Part shown: piece by piece, positions 1-10,698 of the stretch | Layout of the letters: the number at the start of each line of letters is the position of its first letter | How positions within the stretch are numbered: the stretch's first letter is position 1 | Origin: Melieria omissa | Lineage: Eukaryota > Arthropoda > Insecta > Diptera > Ulidiidae | DNA length: 64,000 bases | Direction of reading: 5' to 3' | NCBI GenBank assembly: GCA_963971225.1 | Contig: OZ020268.1 | Span: forward strand, 55,117,900 to 55,181,899 | Position numbers and translations under genes: made by a program | Notes under the pieces: model-generated | The model's database searches: none | What the model saw: only the letters and a program-made list of their open reading frames with translations | Told to the model about the DNA's origin: nothing

Positions 1-2310
1 ACAACAACAACAACCATCATCGCAATACGCCATTTGCCATTTGTGCTACTTATTGTTGTGTGTATTTTTTGCTGCTGTGCTGCTGCCTGTGCATTCAAGT
101 ATGTGTTTTGAGTCTTTTGTTTTGCTGATTGTTTACATCCAATGAAATGGAATGTAACCCAAAATACGTGTATAAAATGCATTTGTGCGTATTTTTTATG
201 TGTGATTGTGTGTGTTGCCTATTTGTATTTTATTGGCGAAAGTATTACGTATGTTTTAATTGGAAAACAATTATGGCGCCGTGCTGTTATACAACAAATG
301 TTGCGGAAGGAAGTAGGAAACATTTGAAAATTCGTTTGTGAATTTTTGCAAATTATTGTGTAAAAAAAACAAACTCCCTGTCATATCAGTGTTTATATTT
401 GATAGTTTGGGCCTTTTTGTTGCCCACAAAAAATAAATGAGGCCATAAAACTGAATACTCAATTTTGCAAAAGAAAAACAAACTCTCTGCCATGTAGGTG
501 TTTAAATTTAATAGCATAGTCCTGTTTATAGCCAATGCATCTTTTGGATAAAATAAAATGGGACCGTAAATAATCGTAAATAAATCCGTAAATACCCAAC
601 TCAAGCAAAACCAAATATTTGAATGAAATTTCTCTTTCTGTCTCTCTGTCTGCTGCTAAATAAGCAATGGTCAGCTTGTAAAAATTAAATAATTGCATGC
701 AAAAAAGCTGCCAAACTATCTTAAGGAATTGCTACGAACCTGTGGATTTCGAAAAGCGCATATTTACTCTGATTCAAAGTGCACTTCAAAGCCAGAAATT
801 TAGATTTTCACTTAGTACTTTGGCACATTCTTCTCAATCCAGGTATTGCGCGTCTTGTCAGGTTCGCCAGCTGCTTATTCCAGGTCATCAAATCTTGTAG
901 TGTTGCTTGATTTGTCTAAAACATGAGAAATTTTTGAGATTTCAGATGGTGTTTCATTATAAAAACCTAAACTCCAGGCATGCGTCTAGATGGAGCTTTA
1001 TAAGCCTGTAATTTTTAGGAATTTTAATTAAATATTTTTCCTAAACTATAACCTTTCGAAGAAAAAACATCTTTATTTTTTATTACTTATTTTTTTACAT
1101 TCTCAACACACTGCCAGTTTTTGTTGCTTGGCATTTCATTAATTTTTGTTCCCACAGTTGCCAACCAGCACTTCTGCTAGCATTTTGATTACGCTCTGCC
1201 AGACCACAAACATACGCGTTCGGCCGCTTAGCTCAAAGTCCAAGCACCACAACGAGCACTATTCGCGCCATTAAGCGCACTTCCTGCCCCGCCATTTCCC
1301 AACTGTGTTTGCCACCACTTTTGACGCTCAACAATGCACCCAATGCTGCATTACGACGTCGGTCAGCTCGGGCTGCAACGTGACGCGCGCATGCGGCGTG
1401 ACTCGTCTTTGTGCACTCGACTGCGGTTGCGCCTAATGCACACTGCAGTTGGTGCGCGTTTTGTTCTTTCACGCCACGCCACTGCCTCGACTGACCCCTC
1501 GAGAGTCGAGAATGGCCGCAAAAATGTGCACTTAAAATAGTTTCGGCTGAACGGCGGCGCTGCGAACGCCAAATAGCAGCAGCCATAAAAGCATGCAACA
1601 TTGGCAAAAGTTGAATGCATCTGGCTCGAGTTTGGCTATTGAAGCTTTCTCTGAACATTGAACTTGTCGTCGTTGCGCTGACACGCCAAATCGTCAGAGC
1701 GCGCGCATTCAGTTGGCGCTTTGACCTCGCCTAATTGCCGCCTTGACTTTGCAGCACCTACCAACCAACCTGTCATCAACCGTCGTTGGCATTATTTGCG
1801 TAGTTTTTGTCGCTGCTCAGCAATGGCGATTTCAATGTCAGGCGAAAACTAGCTGCCACTGCGGCTGGCAACTTGTGCCGCGTTCGTTTGACGTTCGCTT
1901 TCCGCTCGACTTTCCAAATATTTGCGCTTTGGTGTACAGTAGACAAAATAACTTTTGCTTTTGTGCATTGCTTTGCGTACGAAAAACCCGATTTGCGCCG
2001 CGTAGTCACCGTGGTGGCAGACCTTGCCACATGTTGTCAGCTTGGTGGCAGCAGGTTTGTGCATTGCAGCCGCCATCGCCGAAAATGAAAGCGGCCAAGT
2101 GTAAAGCGTTGCTGTGCACATGTGACGCCACCATTTACTTGTCACTTGGTGTAACCCGACACCGGCTGTCGCAGCAACTATTTACACACTCGTTTACATA
2201 GAGTGCGGCACATTTTCGGTAATTAGTCGCTCTTAGCTGCCCGTCAGCGCTTCCTTTTCACACGCAGTATCGCATTACACTGTAGCACTACGTTTTTTTT
2301 GCACTTGCAG
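1..2310. other. non-coding stretch upstream of the first recognised exon
   Basis: No exon that I can support. It opens with a CAA run and is AT-rich to about 1140, then GC-richer to 2280. The open frames here lack fly-like codon use and plausible splice ends. Because the exon at 2311 starts with a phase-0 acceptor, this is most simply an intron of that gene, with the upstream exons outside the window. Confidence 0.6.
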
Positions 2311-3818
2311 AAAATCGATCCTCTGATGCGCATTCAGGAGGAAATCAAGGAGGTCGTGCGCCGCGAGGAGGAGCACCGCCAGCTGACGTCAGGCATTGCT
2401 CCGGCCGCGCTGAGCGATTACAGCGACCACAATGGCAACACGGCCATCGGCACCGACATCGGCGGCAACAACGACAACGACAGCAACAACAGCCTGTCGA
2501 TCAGCCCGTTGCCGCCGAGCACGCTCAGCAGCAACAACGACGGCACGCTGAGTACGCCATCGCTGCCTCTGAGCGTCAACAGCAAAGAGAGCCTGGACGA
2601 TGACTCAGGCATTTCAGCCTCGCCCAGCCCCGTCAACGGCGTGTCGGCCAACATCCTCAGCAGCAGCACCAACACCAACATTAACATTAGCATCAACGAC
2701 ACCAACAATAACAGCGACAACATCGAAACACTAAAAGCGCCCAGTGCGCACAAGGAGCAGCGCTACATTGGGCCCAACTGCTACTCGATCACACCGGAGC
2801 CGCCGCGTCAGATTATGACGCGCAGCGTTTCCACACTGCCGCCATCGATCGGAAAGCCGCGCCAGTTCGCCTTCAATCCGGCGCAGAAGGGCGTCATGCA
2901 GCGCTTCATTGCTTCGCGCGGCAAGCTGCAGATGAACGCCAACAACATAAATGCTGCAAACAATAAAATCTTTCTGAACACGAAAACCGCCGCCACGCTG
3001 CTGGGCTCCAATCTATCCGCTTCGGCGTCCATTACGCCCGCAAGCGGCATACCGAGCGTCAACGGCAACGGCACACCGCTCATAACGGACTTCAACGTCA
3101 ACGGCATCGTAATACCGACTGTGACAATGACGCCGCCTGTGATCGAGCGCGATGCCGACGGCAAACCCATACGCCGCGGCTATGTGCCAGCCGAGGTGAA
3201 GATACAAAAGGAAATCAAGGACCTCAAACAGCGCGAGCACGAACTGAAGAAACGCAACAAGATACGACAATCGACCTCGGATCTGCTCGACTCCATTGGC
3301 AATGAGTAAGTTGGGGAAAACTGTCGTCTGATTTTGTTGTAAGATTTTAATGTGGAATAACTTTAATTGCAGAGCCCTAGAATCCGAGGAAGATGATTCC
3401 GAGGAGGAGCATTGCCGCGGTCCGCGAGAACTGCGCACGGCGAAATCGATCGGCGAACTTTACGACTCGGTGCAGTTCAATTCGAACAGCTTGTCGCCAA
3501 GGTGAGGAAATACTTAAACGCAATGAGTCAAATTGTTGAATTAGGTCCGCACTTTCCTTTTCACCCTTTTAACTGAGGTTTTATCTTCCCACAAATCTCT
3601 CCAACAATCATCTAACTATTCCCTCTCTTCACAGAGCCACACCCAGCCCCGACTTCGAGGGCAAAATGCTCTGTAAAGGCAACGGCAGCATGCGACCAGC
3701 CATGTCCCTGGCGCAGCTGTGCGATCTCGATCCCGAGGAGGCTCCGTCGCCGCATCGTCTGATTGCGCAATGGGAGAGCCGCATTCAGCAAAACGCACAG
3801 CAGAACACGAGTTGGTAA
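2311..3818 (+). CDS. 3' part of a gene for a charged, Ser/Asn-rich protein, weakly AKAP2/MISP C-terminal-like
   Basis: Three coding exons: 2311-3305, 3373-3501 and 3635-3818. The acceptors are ttgcag, ttgcag and tcacag and the donors gtaagt and gtgagg. The phases join without a stop and give 435 residues ending at TAA 3816-3818. The first exon starts at a phase-0 acceptor, so the N-terminus is missing from the window. The visible protein opens with a charged helix (IQEEIKEVVRREEEH), followed by a low-complexity Ser/Asn/Thr region of about 130 residues. Near residue 300 is a second helix (EIKDLKQREHELKKRNK), then an acidic stretch (EEDDSEEE), a segment AKSIGELYDS, and a C-terminal SPHRLIAQWESRIQQ. 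The paired 'E-I-x(4)-R-E' helices recall the cytoskeletal or kinase-anchoring AKAP2_C/MISP family, but I cannot confirm this. The exon structure is firm and the identity is not. The gene converges with the carboxypeptidase gene downstream. Confidence 0.8.
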
Positions 3819-4313
3819 TGGACAGCGCCGGTTGCTGGATAAACAATGCAGCGAACGCGCAACACCCAATACCAAATGTTTACTTCTGCGCACAGCCAGT
3901 ACGGATATGAAGCTTCGTGTTTTTACTAAATACATTATTATTATTATTATCATTAGTATTATTATTATTTTTGTGTGTCAAGTGCTTCTGAACGACGCTA
4001 CAGCATTGCTAAAGCTAGAGTCAAACTGTTCGCTGCGCTGCTAAATTAAAATTTGTTTAAGTCGTAATACGTATTCAAACGAAATCAAAATCTATGGCAA
4101 TGTGCGAGTATGTAAATGTTAGTTTGAAATTTTAAAGAAACGTTCATTATTTATGCTGGCAATGTACGAAAGAAATTATGGGACATGCAAGTCGCAGCAC
4201 CACCTAAACTGCGACTTGTGCTTTTTGAGAAACATTCAAATCTTTACAATATTAGTTTATTATGTGGTAACGAGCGAAAAGTAATTCTTGCTAACAATTT
4301 AAATGGCCTGCAG

Positions 4314-4319
4314 TTTATT
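4314..4319 (-). promoter_or_regulatory. candidate polyadenylation signal of the carboxypeptidase gene
   Basis: TTTATT on the + strand reads AATAAA on the minus strand, 140 bp past the carboxypeptidase stop codon. Another TTTATT lies at about 4256. Confidence 0.5.
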
Positions 4320-4410
4320 AAGTGTGCCTTTTTGCCAAGAAATTATGGGCTTTGCGCTATTGTATATATGAATTTTCAGCTATTGCTAACCCATGTCGAG
4401 AACGAAACGC

Positions 4411-4416
4411 AATAAA
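4411..4416 (+). promoter_or_regulatory. candidate polyadenylation signal of the 2311-3818 gene
   Basis: AATAAA about 590 bp after the stop codon, making 3819 to about 4435 the likely 3' UTR. An earlier ATTAAA near 4045 is an alternative. It lies beyond the opposite-strand signal at 4314-4319, so the two 3' ends would overlap. Confidence 0.5.
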
Positions 4417-4458
4417 ATGTCAAATACGAGTATTGCAAAAAACCGACAACCGGCTCCT

Positions 4459-6166
4459 TTAATTGTAGTAACCCTTGCGTTCGGCCTCCTCGACAATGGT
4501 GAGTATGGCAGCAGAAGCTTCCTGGGCGGTGGGCGTTATCTCGTCGGCGGGCAGTATAAACAGATCCTTGCTGTCGGACGGTCCGCGCAGCTCGAACGTG
4601 AACGTAATCGGAATTTTCATTTCGCTGTGTGCCCAATCCTTGGAGCCGCCGCTCGACGGATAGATGGTCTCGTAGATGCTGCCGCTGCGATAGATGCGTC
4701 CGCTAACAGCTTTAATCTTGGCCGCTGCCTTCTTGCCAATATCCGTCAGGTCATCGTAGTTCCCCACACGCTCAGCAGTGTGACCATAGGGAAACATTAT
4801 CATTTGCGAGTACGAGTGCAGCGCCAGATATGTCCTGATGCGTTCCGTTGCTATGTGATCTCGTACGTATGTCATTAGTCGCTGCGTTTCCTCTTCGCTG
4901 CCGGCGCTGGGACCCGAGTAATCGTAGCGACAAGGATCGCCGCTGGTGCCAGTCGTATTCCAATGATCCGGATAGTTGCGATTCAAATCGACGCCACGAC
5001 AAATGCCAAAGAGTTGGCGATTCTTGCGCCACATGCGATCACCCTCGAAGGTGAATTTGTAGCCATCGGGATTGACTAAGGGAAAGACAATCCAATTGTA
5101 GTCGATGGCCAGGCGTTGCGTTGTTGCATCGTTGGAATTGAGCAGCTCATTAATGAGGTAGGTGGCAGTGGCGGGTGCAATCCACTCGCGCGCATGAATG
5201 CCGCTCTCAATGAAGATGGCTTTGTTTCCGGGTCGCTTGGACAACTTGAGGCCTTTGATGGGCACGCCCTGAGCGCTGCTGCCTATGTCCAGAAGTGTGA
5301 GCTCGTTGGGATGCTGTTGCACCATCCACTCCATCCAGGCATAAATGCTCTCCAAATGGAAATAGTGCTGCCAGTCGTACTGCGCTGCGGGGGTTTCCTT
5401 GGGCATTACCTCTTTGAGATTGCGATCGATGTTGTCTTGGAAGTTGTAAATCTAAGTAAAGAATACAAGTTTTGGTAATGAGAGTTATATATACATATAT
5501 GACTGATTATGTTTGCAGAAATCAATAAATCAATGCAATTGTAATTTCAATAAAATTATTTTTAGTCGAATCTCTTTTCTATGATGGCTTCACACAAAAA
5601 CATATTCTAAACTGACCTTGAACTTTCAATTTAAAGATATTTATATATTTTCTAAAAAGCCAGATTAATTAAGATCAACGTCTCTCTCTCTTTTACTTAA
5701 TTCTCTGACAACTGCAGTGCTCAATCTCGATTCCCTCATTTGTTGCCATGATGAAATAAACATGTTTATTTGCTGCCAATTGCCAAGTTCACACTCCCAA
5801 CTCTGTTTCTTCCTTTCAACTCACCAGCACTTGATGCTTGACTTCATAGGTCTTCAGCAGATCAACAAAGTCTGCCACCTTATGTGCTGCCACCATAATT
5901 GTCAGCTTCTGTTGCGGATGCCGCGCGTGTCCATAGAAGACACAACTATCGCTTTGTGCTTCGAGCTGTTGAAATATGTTCACCTGCTCGTCGTTTTCGA
6001 ATTCTACATAATAAACTCGATAATTATCGAAACGTGCAACGTCCGGTGGCGGATTGGTGCAGCCATCACTGCCCTCACAGATTGCACTGCCCGCGTCAGC
6101 GTGTGGAAATACCAACAAAAGTGTTGTTGTTAGAAAGCACACAAATTTTATATAGTAAACTGCCAT
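4459..6166 (-). CDS. secreted M14 zinc carboxypeptidase, predicted glutamate-specific
   Basis: Two exons, 6166-5825 and 5451-4459 (complement), joined in phase 0 (donor ctg|gtgagt, acceptor ttag|att), give 444 residues. The first 25 form a signal peptide (hydrophobic core FVCFLTTTLLLVF). An activation propeptide follows to about residue 125, then the peptidase domain. The zinc ligands are His200 and Glu203 (in HAREW) and His326 (LALHSYS). Substrate residues are Arg256 (MWRKNR), Asn271-Arg272 (DLNRNYPD) and Tyr378 (TIYPSSGG). The catalytic base is Glu401 (FELRG), and Cys265/Cys288 match the conserved disulfide. All catalytic residues are present, so the enzyme should be active: a zymogen secreted to the gut lumen, removing C-terminal amino acids from peptides. 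The residue at the pocket floor (bovine CPA position 255: Ile in A-type, Asp in B-type) is Lys385, which predicts preference for acidic C-termini. Full family length; the start is the only Met before the signal peptide. Confidence 0.95.
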
Positions 6167-6201
6167 TATTTCTGCCGATCAATATGACAACGAATTTTAA
6201 C

Positions 6202-6236
6202 ACAACCTAAGCCACCGGCACATTGGAACCGACTGA
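6202..6236 (-). promoter_or_regulatory. candidate TATA-less Inr + DPE core promoter of the carboxypeptidase gene
   Basis: On the minus strand TCAGTC (6236-6231) matches the arthropod initiator. With A+1 at 6234, positions +28 to +33 read GGTTGT, fitting the downstream promoter element at exactly the required spacing. No TATA box is seen 25-35 bp upstream. It would give a 5' UTR of about 68 nt. Confidence 0.45.
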
Positions 6237-6421
6237 TGCCGGCCCAATCTGAATTACGGTTTTGAAAAGTCAAAACTGAAGTGAGCAGTAACTGGGTGCG
6301 GTTGTGAGATATGAAAAGTGCGCTACACCATTGTAGATGATGTAATAAATTTAATGTAAAATATAAAAAATTTGTAATTTCCCTGTAAATAACTCAGCAC
6401 AAGTACCTATTTTCTTGTGTT

Positions 6422-6727
6422 TATAATTAATTAATAATTGATTGGCACGACAGCCCGCTTACGCGAGACTAAGGCCTAGCTTCCCGCAACCACCACCACC
6501 CGTGTTGTGCGTGTGAATTTGTACGCGTGTGAAAGGGACCTACAGTTTTATGCAATTATGTATAAGCAATTTTTACTCTCAGAGGTTTGCCATTTCCAGC
6601 TGAGAGGGCAGCCACCGAAATTATCCCGTTATTTTTTTTAGGTGTTATTGCAGGCAGTATTTGAACCTGGGTCGCTGCCTTCGACTAGCGGTCCAACGCA
6701 CTAACAAACTGAGCCACGGCGGCTGCC
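6422..6727 (-). mobile_element. tRNA-derived SINE, copy 1
   Basis: On the minus strand the element begins GGCAGCCGCCGTGGCTCAG. It has a pol III A box (tggctcagtttg, 6716-6705) and a B box (ggttcaaatac, 6667-6657). A unique body follows, containing CTCAGCTGGAAATGGCAAAC, then a long 3' tail. It is flanked by 13-bp direct repeats attttcttgtgtt (6409-6421) and atttttttgtgtt (6728-6740), 12 of 13 identical, the mark of retroposition. The head and body match the copy at 37575-37747 in the opposite orientation. It lies just upstream of the carboxypeptidase promoter and transcribes in the same direction as that gene. Confidence 0.8.
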
Positions 6728-6740
6728 ATTTTTTTGTGTT

Positions 6741-9210
6741 AGTTACCTTATTAAGTTGAGCTACTAGAAAAGATGATAAGCCTATCGCTGTCAGTTTAAT
6801 TGTTAATTTTCGCTTAACCCTTTCCACCCCAAAGTTGCCTGAGTTCAACTTCACCTACTCAACTTCAACTTCACCTTCATCAACTTCAAGCTAAGATTGA
6901 TTTATGGGTTTAATTTAAGTAGGCACCAACTAATTAATATTTTTAGAAGTGAATTCAGAGCAAATTACAAGAATTTTACTGTTATCCCCAAAATAATTTC
7001 CAATAATTTACAACGATAACAGGGAAAGCTTGTGTTCTAATTGAAGTCTACGAATTGGGTGCGTTTGATCAAAACCCTGTTTCTTTAATAATGGTTAAAT
7101 AAAATCGAAAAGTGATAATTTTGTATTTTTCCATAAATATAAAAAAATTTTCGTGTAATTAAAAATTATTGATAGAAAATTTATTTCACCCGTTTTAAGC
7201 TAAAACTGTTCAAATGTAAACTAGCTCTAGAACTCTAACAAAGAGGCGTGGCGACTTCAAACGTCGTGTCGCAAGTGATCCATGATTTAAATACCTAAAA
7301 GTAATATCGAGACACAGGGTAAAATTCGAGGTCGAAAGGGTTATTGCACATGCATTCGGTTGTAGGGTGCCACCTGGAACTAAGTAGGCTGAACTAATAT
7401 CTGCTGTATACGAAATTTCGACTGATAAGCCGCTCATCTCATGAACTAGTGATATGAGAGGTTAGAAGCTACCAAACAACAACCGCTAAGTCAAATTGCA
7501 ACAACAACAGAAAGCAAGCAAGCAAGCAGCACCCAGCAAGCAGCAGTGGCTTTCAAACTGTGGCCATCAGCATCAAGGGCACAAACCGGCAGCTATCCAC
7601 CAATTGACTGCAACTTTCCGCCGCTAAGGGTGCATCGATTTACAGCTGTTGTTGTTGGCAGTGCGCAGCCGCACACAACGACCGCTCGCTCACTCACTCA
7701 CTCGCTGGTGGCTGACAGTTTTAAACATAGTTTTCTGAATGGACACTGCTGGGTGTTGTGTCCTGGCGAGTCGTACGGCGCCGGAAACTGCGAGCCAATG
7801 TGTTGACATTAGTCATCTGACAGGTGGTGGTGGGCGCAAGAGCGCAACGAAAGCTTGCAGCCGTATAGCAACGAGCTTTTCGAAGGCTCGTTTCGTTTTT
7901 TTGCTCGCTGTGTGTAAATATTGCCGAAAATGTTCGCAACGCACGACGAGGTTATGGTGGAAATTCTTTGCTAGTGCCAACCGCAGGACTCGCCGATAGC
8001 CGAGTGGCAGCGTGCGAACGTACACCGTACAGCCGTGTGTGTTTTTAACGATTTTGTGTAGCGAAAAAACGTGTAAAATTTTGCTTGAAAGTGAAAAACA
8101 GGCAACAGTGCGTTAGTACAAGAAATATTTGCTGAATTAAAATTGCAACGAAAACGAGCTGCAAACTCTTAAAAATGTCGAGCAAAAATATATAAAAATA
8201 TTTAGCATTATTTGTGTACACACGTTGTGCGTGTGCGTGTGTGTGTGCGGGTGTTTGGGGTGTGCGTACGGGGCTGCAGGCAGCTGTGCAATGCTGCCCG
8301 TCAGCGTTGGCGAAATTCCTTTGAACCGATTGTTGTATACATAGCGCGGCGCAACAGCGGTGAGGGTTAGTGTGGGCACGTCGCCGTGCTTGCTTCGGCC
8401 CCCAACCCCACCCAACGGGCGCTGCACCCGTCTGACTGGTCTGCGAACGCGTTTAAGCGCACCGGGCCGACCAGCCCACTGTGGCCGCAAGTGCGCTGTG
8501 TGCTGGAAAAGCCACCGCTGCCGCCGTCGCTGCCACTCGTGTGCGTAGCGCTGCGCTCACAAACGTTCGGCGGAAACTATAGTTAAAAGCAATTTGTGCC
8601 GCTGTCAATTTGTTTGGTTTGCTTATTTATCGTTTCACGTGTTAATGTGCGCGCAGAAGTGTCGACGTTGGCGTTGAAGCGTTCTTGAGTGCCGATAAAT
8701 TGTTGTCGCTTAATGACTAAATGACCGAATGCAGCGCCTAGGCGCCGTCAGGGGCTGCCAGTGTCGTTGACATGCCCGTCGACTGCCAGAACACAATCGG
8801 ATCCGGGCCGCACTTATGCGCTTATCCGGCTTAAGCCAAATCCAGTTCCAGTGCTTAACCTAAAAGTGCACACCGCAGAAGACAGTCAAAGTTCGGCGCA
8901 CGTTAATCGTCGCTGTCGCAGAGTCAGAGTCACAGTCAGCGTTGAAGTCGCGTCGCGTCGCCGTCGTGTTGGGAACGAGCGGGCGAGCGAGCGAACGCCA
9001 AGTATGTGCTTCCTATTCAGCAGCAGCACCAGCAGCAGTAGCATGAAAGTGGCAGTCATAGCTACAACAACAACTACAACAACCTAAACAGTTCCTGTCT
9101 ATTGATAATGACTCAACAGCTTCCAAACACCTCCCTAAGTTAATCACATTAGTTAGACAACATTGCAACTATTTCGTGGCGCTTCGACTTAGTCACCAGT
9201 CGCCACCAAC
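6741..9210. other. intergenic region and probable 5' UTR/promoter region of the gene starting at 9211
   Basis: AT-rich to about 7450, then GC-richer (7540-9210), with a GT-rich microsatellite at 8219-8262 and GTC/CAG-rich low-complexity DNA near 8900-9080. No coding exon is supportable. The GC-rich part fits a long 5' leader for the downstream gene: an in-frame TAG at 9190-9192 precedes its ATG. I could not fix a transcription start. Confidence 0.45.
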
Positions 9211-9626
9211 ATGGAACGCATGTGGCGCAAGGTCAATCACAGCTTTGGCGGCCGCACTTCCAAGTCCACTTCCACCATTCAGTCCACGGACACCGTAAGC
9301 TCGGCGGGCGGCTTTGGCGATGGCCAAATTGTCGTGGCCGTTGCTGGCCTAGCGGCGCCCGGTGGCAATTGTGGCACCAGCAACAACACCACCACCACAG
9401 GCACCACCAGCAATATGCCGTCGAGCACCGCAACCGGACGCCGTTTGGCCGCCAGCGGTCAGCTGCCCGCACCGCCTGGCTCCGGCAGCTGCGACAAATC
9501 GCTGAGTCAGCATGTGCTGCTCAACAGCACCGCCTCGTCGGAGCGACGCAGACGACGGCGCCGCAAGAGTCGCGCACGCCGCAGCGGCGTCAGCTGTGTG
9601 GGCGGCGGCGGCGGCGATAATATGTC
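9211..9626 (+). CDS. first coding exon of a long-intron gene, unidentified
   Basis: The ATG at 9211 sits in a good fly context (ccaacATGG), with an in-frame TAG seven codons upstream, so it is the likely start. The exon encodes 138 codons plus two bases, beginning MERMWRKVNHSFGGR. A Ser/Thr/Gly-rich low-complexity stretch follows, then a strongly basic run (SERRRRRRRKSRARRSG, about residues 111-127) that could be a nuclear-localisation or membrane-binding patch. It ends at a consensus donor, tc|gtaagt, in phase 2, which fits the acceptor at 15360. No signal peptide or membrane segment. I do not recognise the protein. The open frames in the other registers of this exon are GC-rich shadows. Confidence 0.75.
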
Positions 9627-10633
9627 GTAAGTTGATTAAGTCAAATTTGCAGCAATTCGTGTGAAAGCTTCGTCGATATTGGGTCGAAAATGATTAATGC
9701 TTATTGCTTGTTGATTTGTTTTTCTATGCATATTTGTTTTAGGCAGTGGGTGGGTTAAAGCGCGAAAAATGCTGTGCTGCTTCAATTAATTTGGCATCGT
9801 GCGGTGGGGGGGGGGGGGGGAAAGAGCAAAATCATCAAGCAACACCAAAAACATTGACTATAAATGAATCTGAAGTGATAATGTCAGAGACGCTGTTTAT
9901 TTATTAGCTACGCGTGCCTGGCACGTGACCAAGTTGTGTCCGTCAGCAGGGTGGCTGGTTGGTCTGACGATATGACCGAATCAGCGATACGCTAACAAAA
10001 AAACATGCTCAAGCAATGTTGATGGCGTTTGAAGTGGAAGCTTTTAGCTTGTAAGTAGGAAAAATGACTAAGAGGGCTGTCACGAAACTGAACTCCTGAC
10101 CGAAAGAGTTTGCTCACAGGCAGCAAAGTGGTTGCTTTCAGCAACAATTAGGCTATCATTATGCAAAATAAAATAACAAGAAACCATAAAACAGACTGAA
10201 CAGGGTTAAATGAGAGTAAAATGTAAAACTAACTCTCCTAAAATTTTAACAAGATTAAATGAGTAAAAGTTTGCAATATCTTTTCTAATTTGAATATAAT
10301 TCTTAGAGAATTTAACATTTACTCTATTGACCTTGTAAAGACCGTACCATACATAATACATATACTATACAATATGTATTCTATTGTCTTGGGGCACAGC
10401 TTAAGTATTAATCCGTTCCCAAAAATTTGTATCAACAATTCTTCTACCCACAGATTTTTCTGCAGTCACATTGAATTTGTTTGGCATTTTGAACATTTCT
10501 AGACAAATCCTAATACCAGATGAAAGCCTAAAGATATGTCCTACTTTTCCATTTAAAGTAAAATGGTCCCCTTTTTTGTTAAGCACTCAGTATTTTTTCC
10601 TTTTATAAAGATCGTTTTTATAAAAATCGTTAA

Positions 10634-10698
10634 CCCTAGAGGTGCATTGTTATTTGTACCCTTTATGGGAAAGTATGGTATTGCTTAGTCTTCCAGGG
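10634..10698. mobile_element. possible minimal TTAA-flanked (piggyBac-like) element
   Basis: TTAA at 10630-10633 and 10699-10702 bracket 65 bp with short terminal inverted repeats (CCCTAGA... / ...TTCCAGGG). The TIR match is short, so this could be chance. It is listed because three clearer TTAA elements occur in the window. Confidence 0.3.

Noticed and set aside
6972..7030. CTGTTATC / GATAACAG inverted pair
   Set aside because: Eight bp in AT-rich DNA, with no flanking duplication or element structure.
9806..9820. G15 homopolymer
   Set aside because: Could form a G-quadruplex-like structure but is a single run in an intron and prone to sequencing error.
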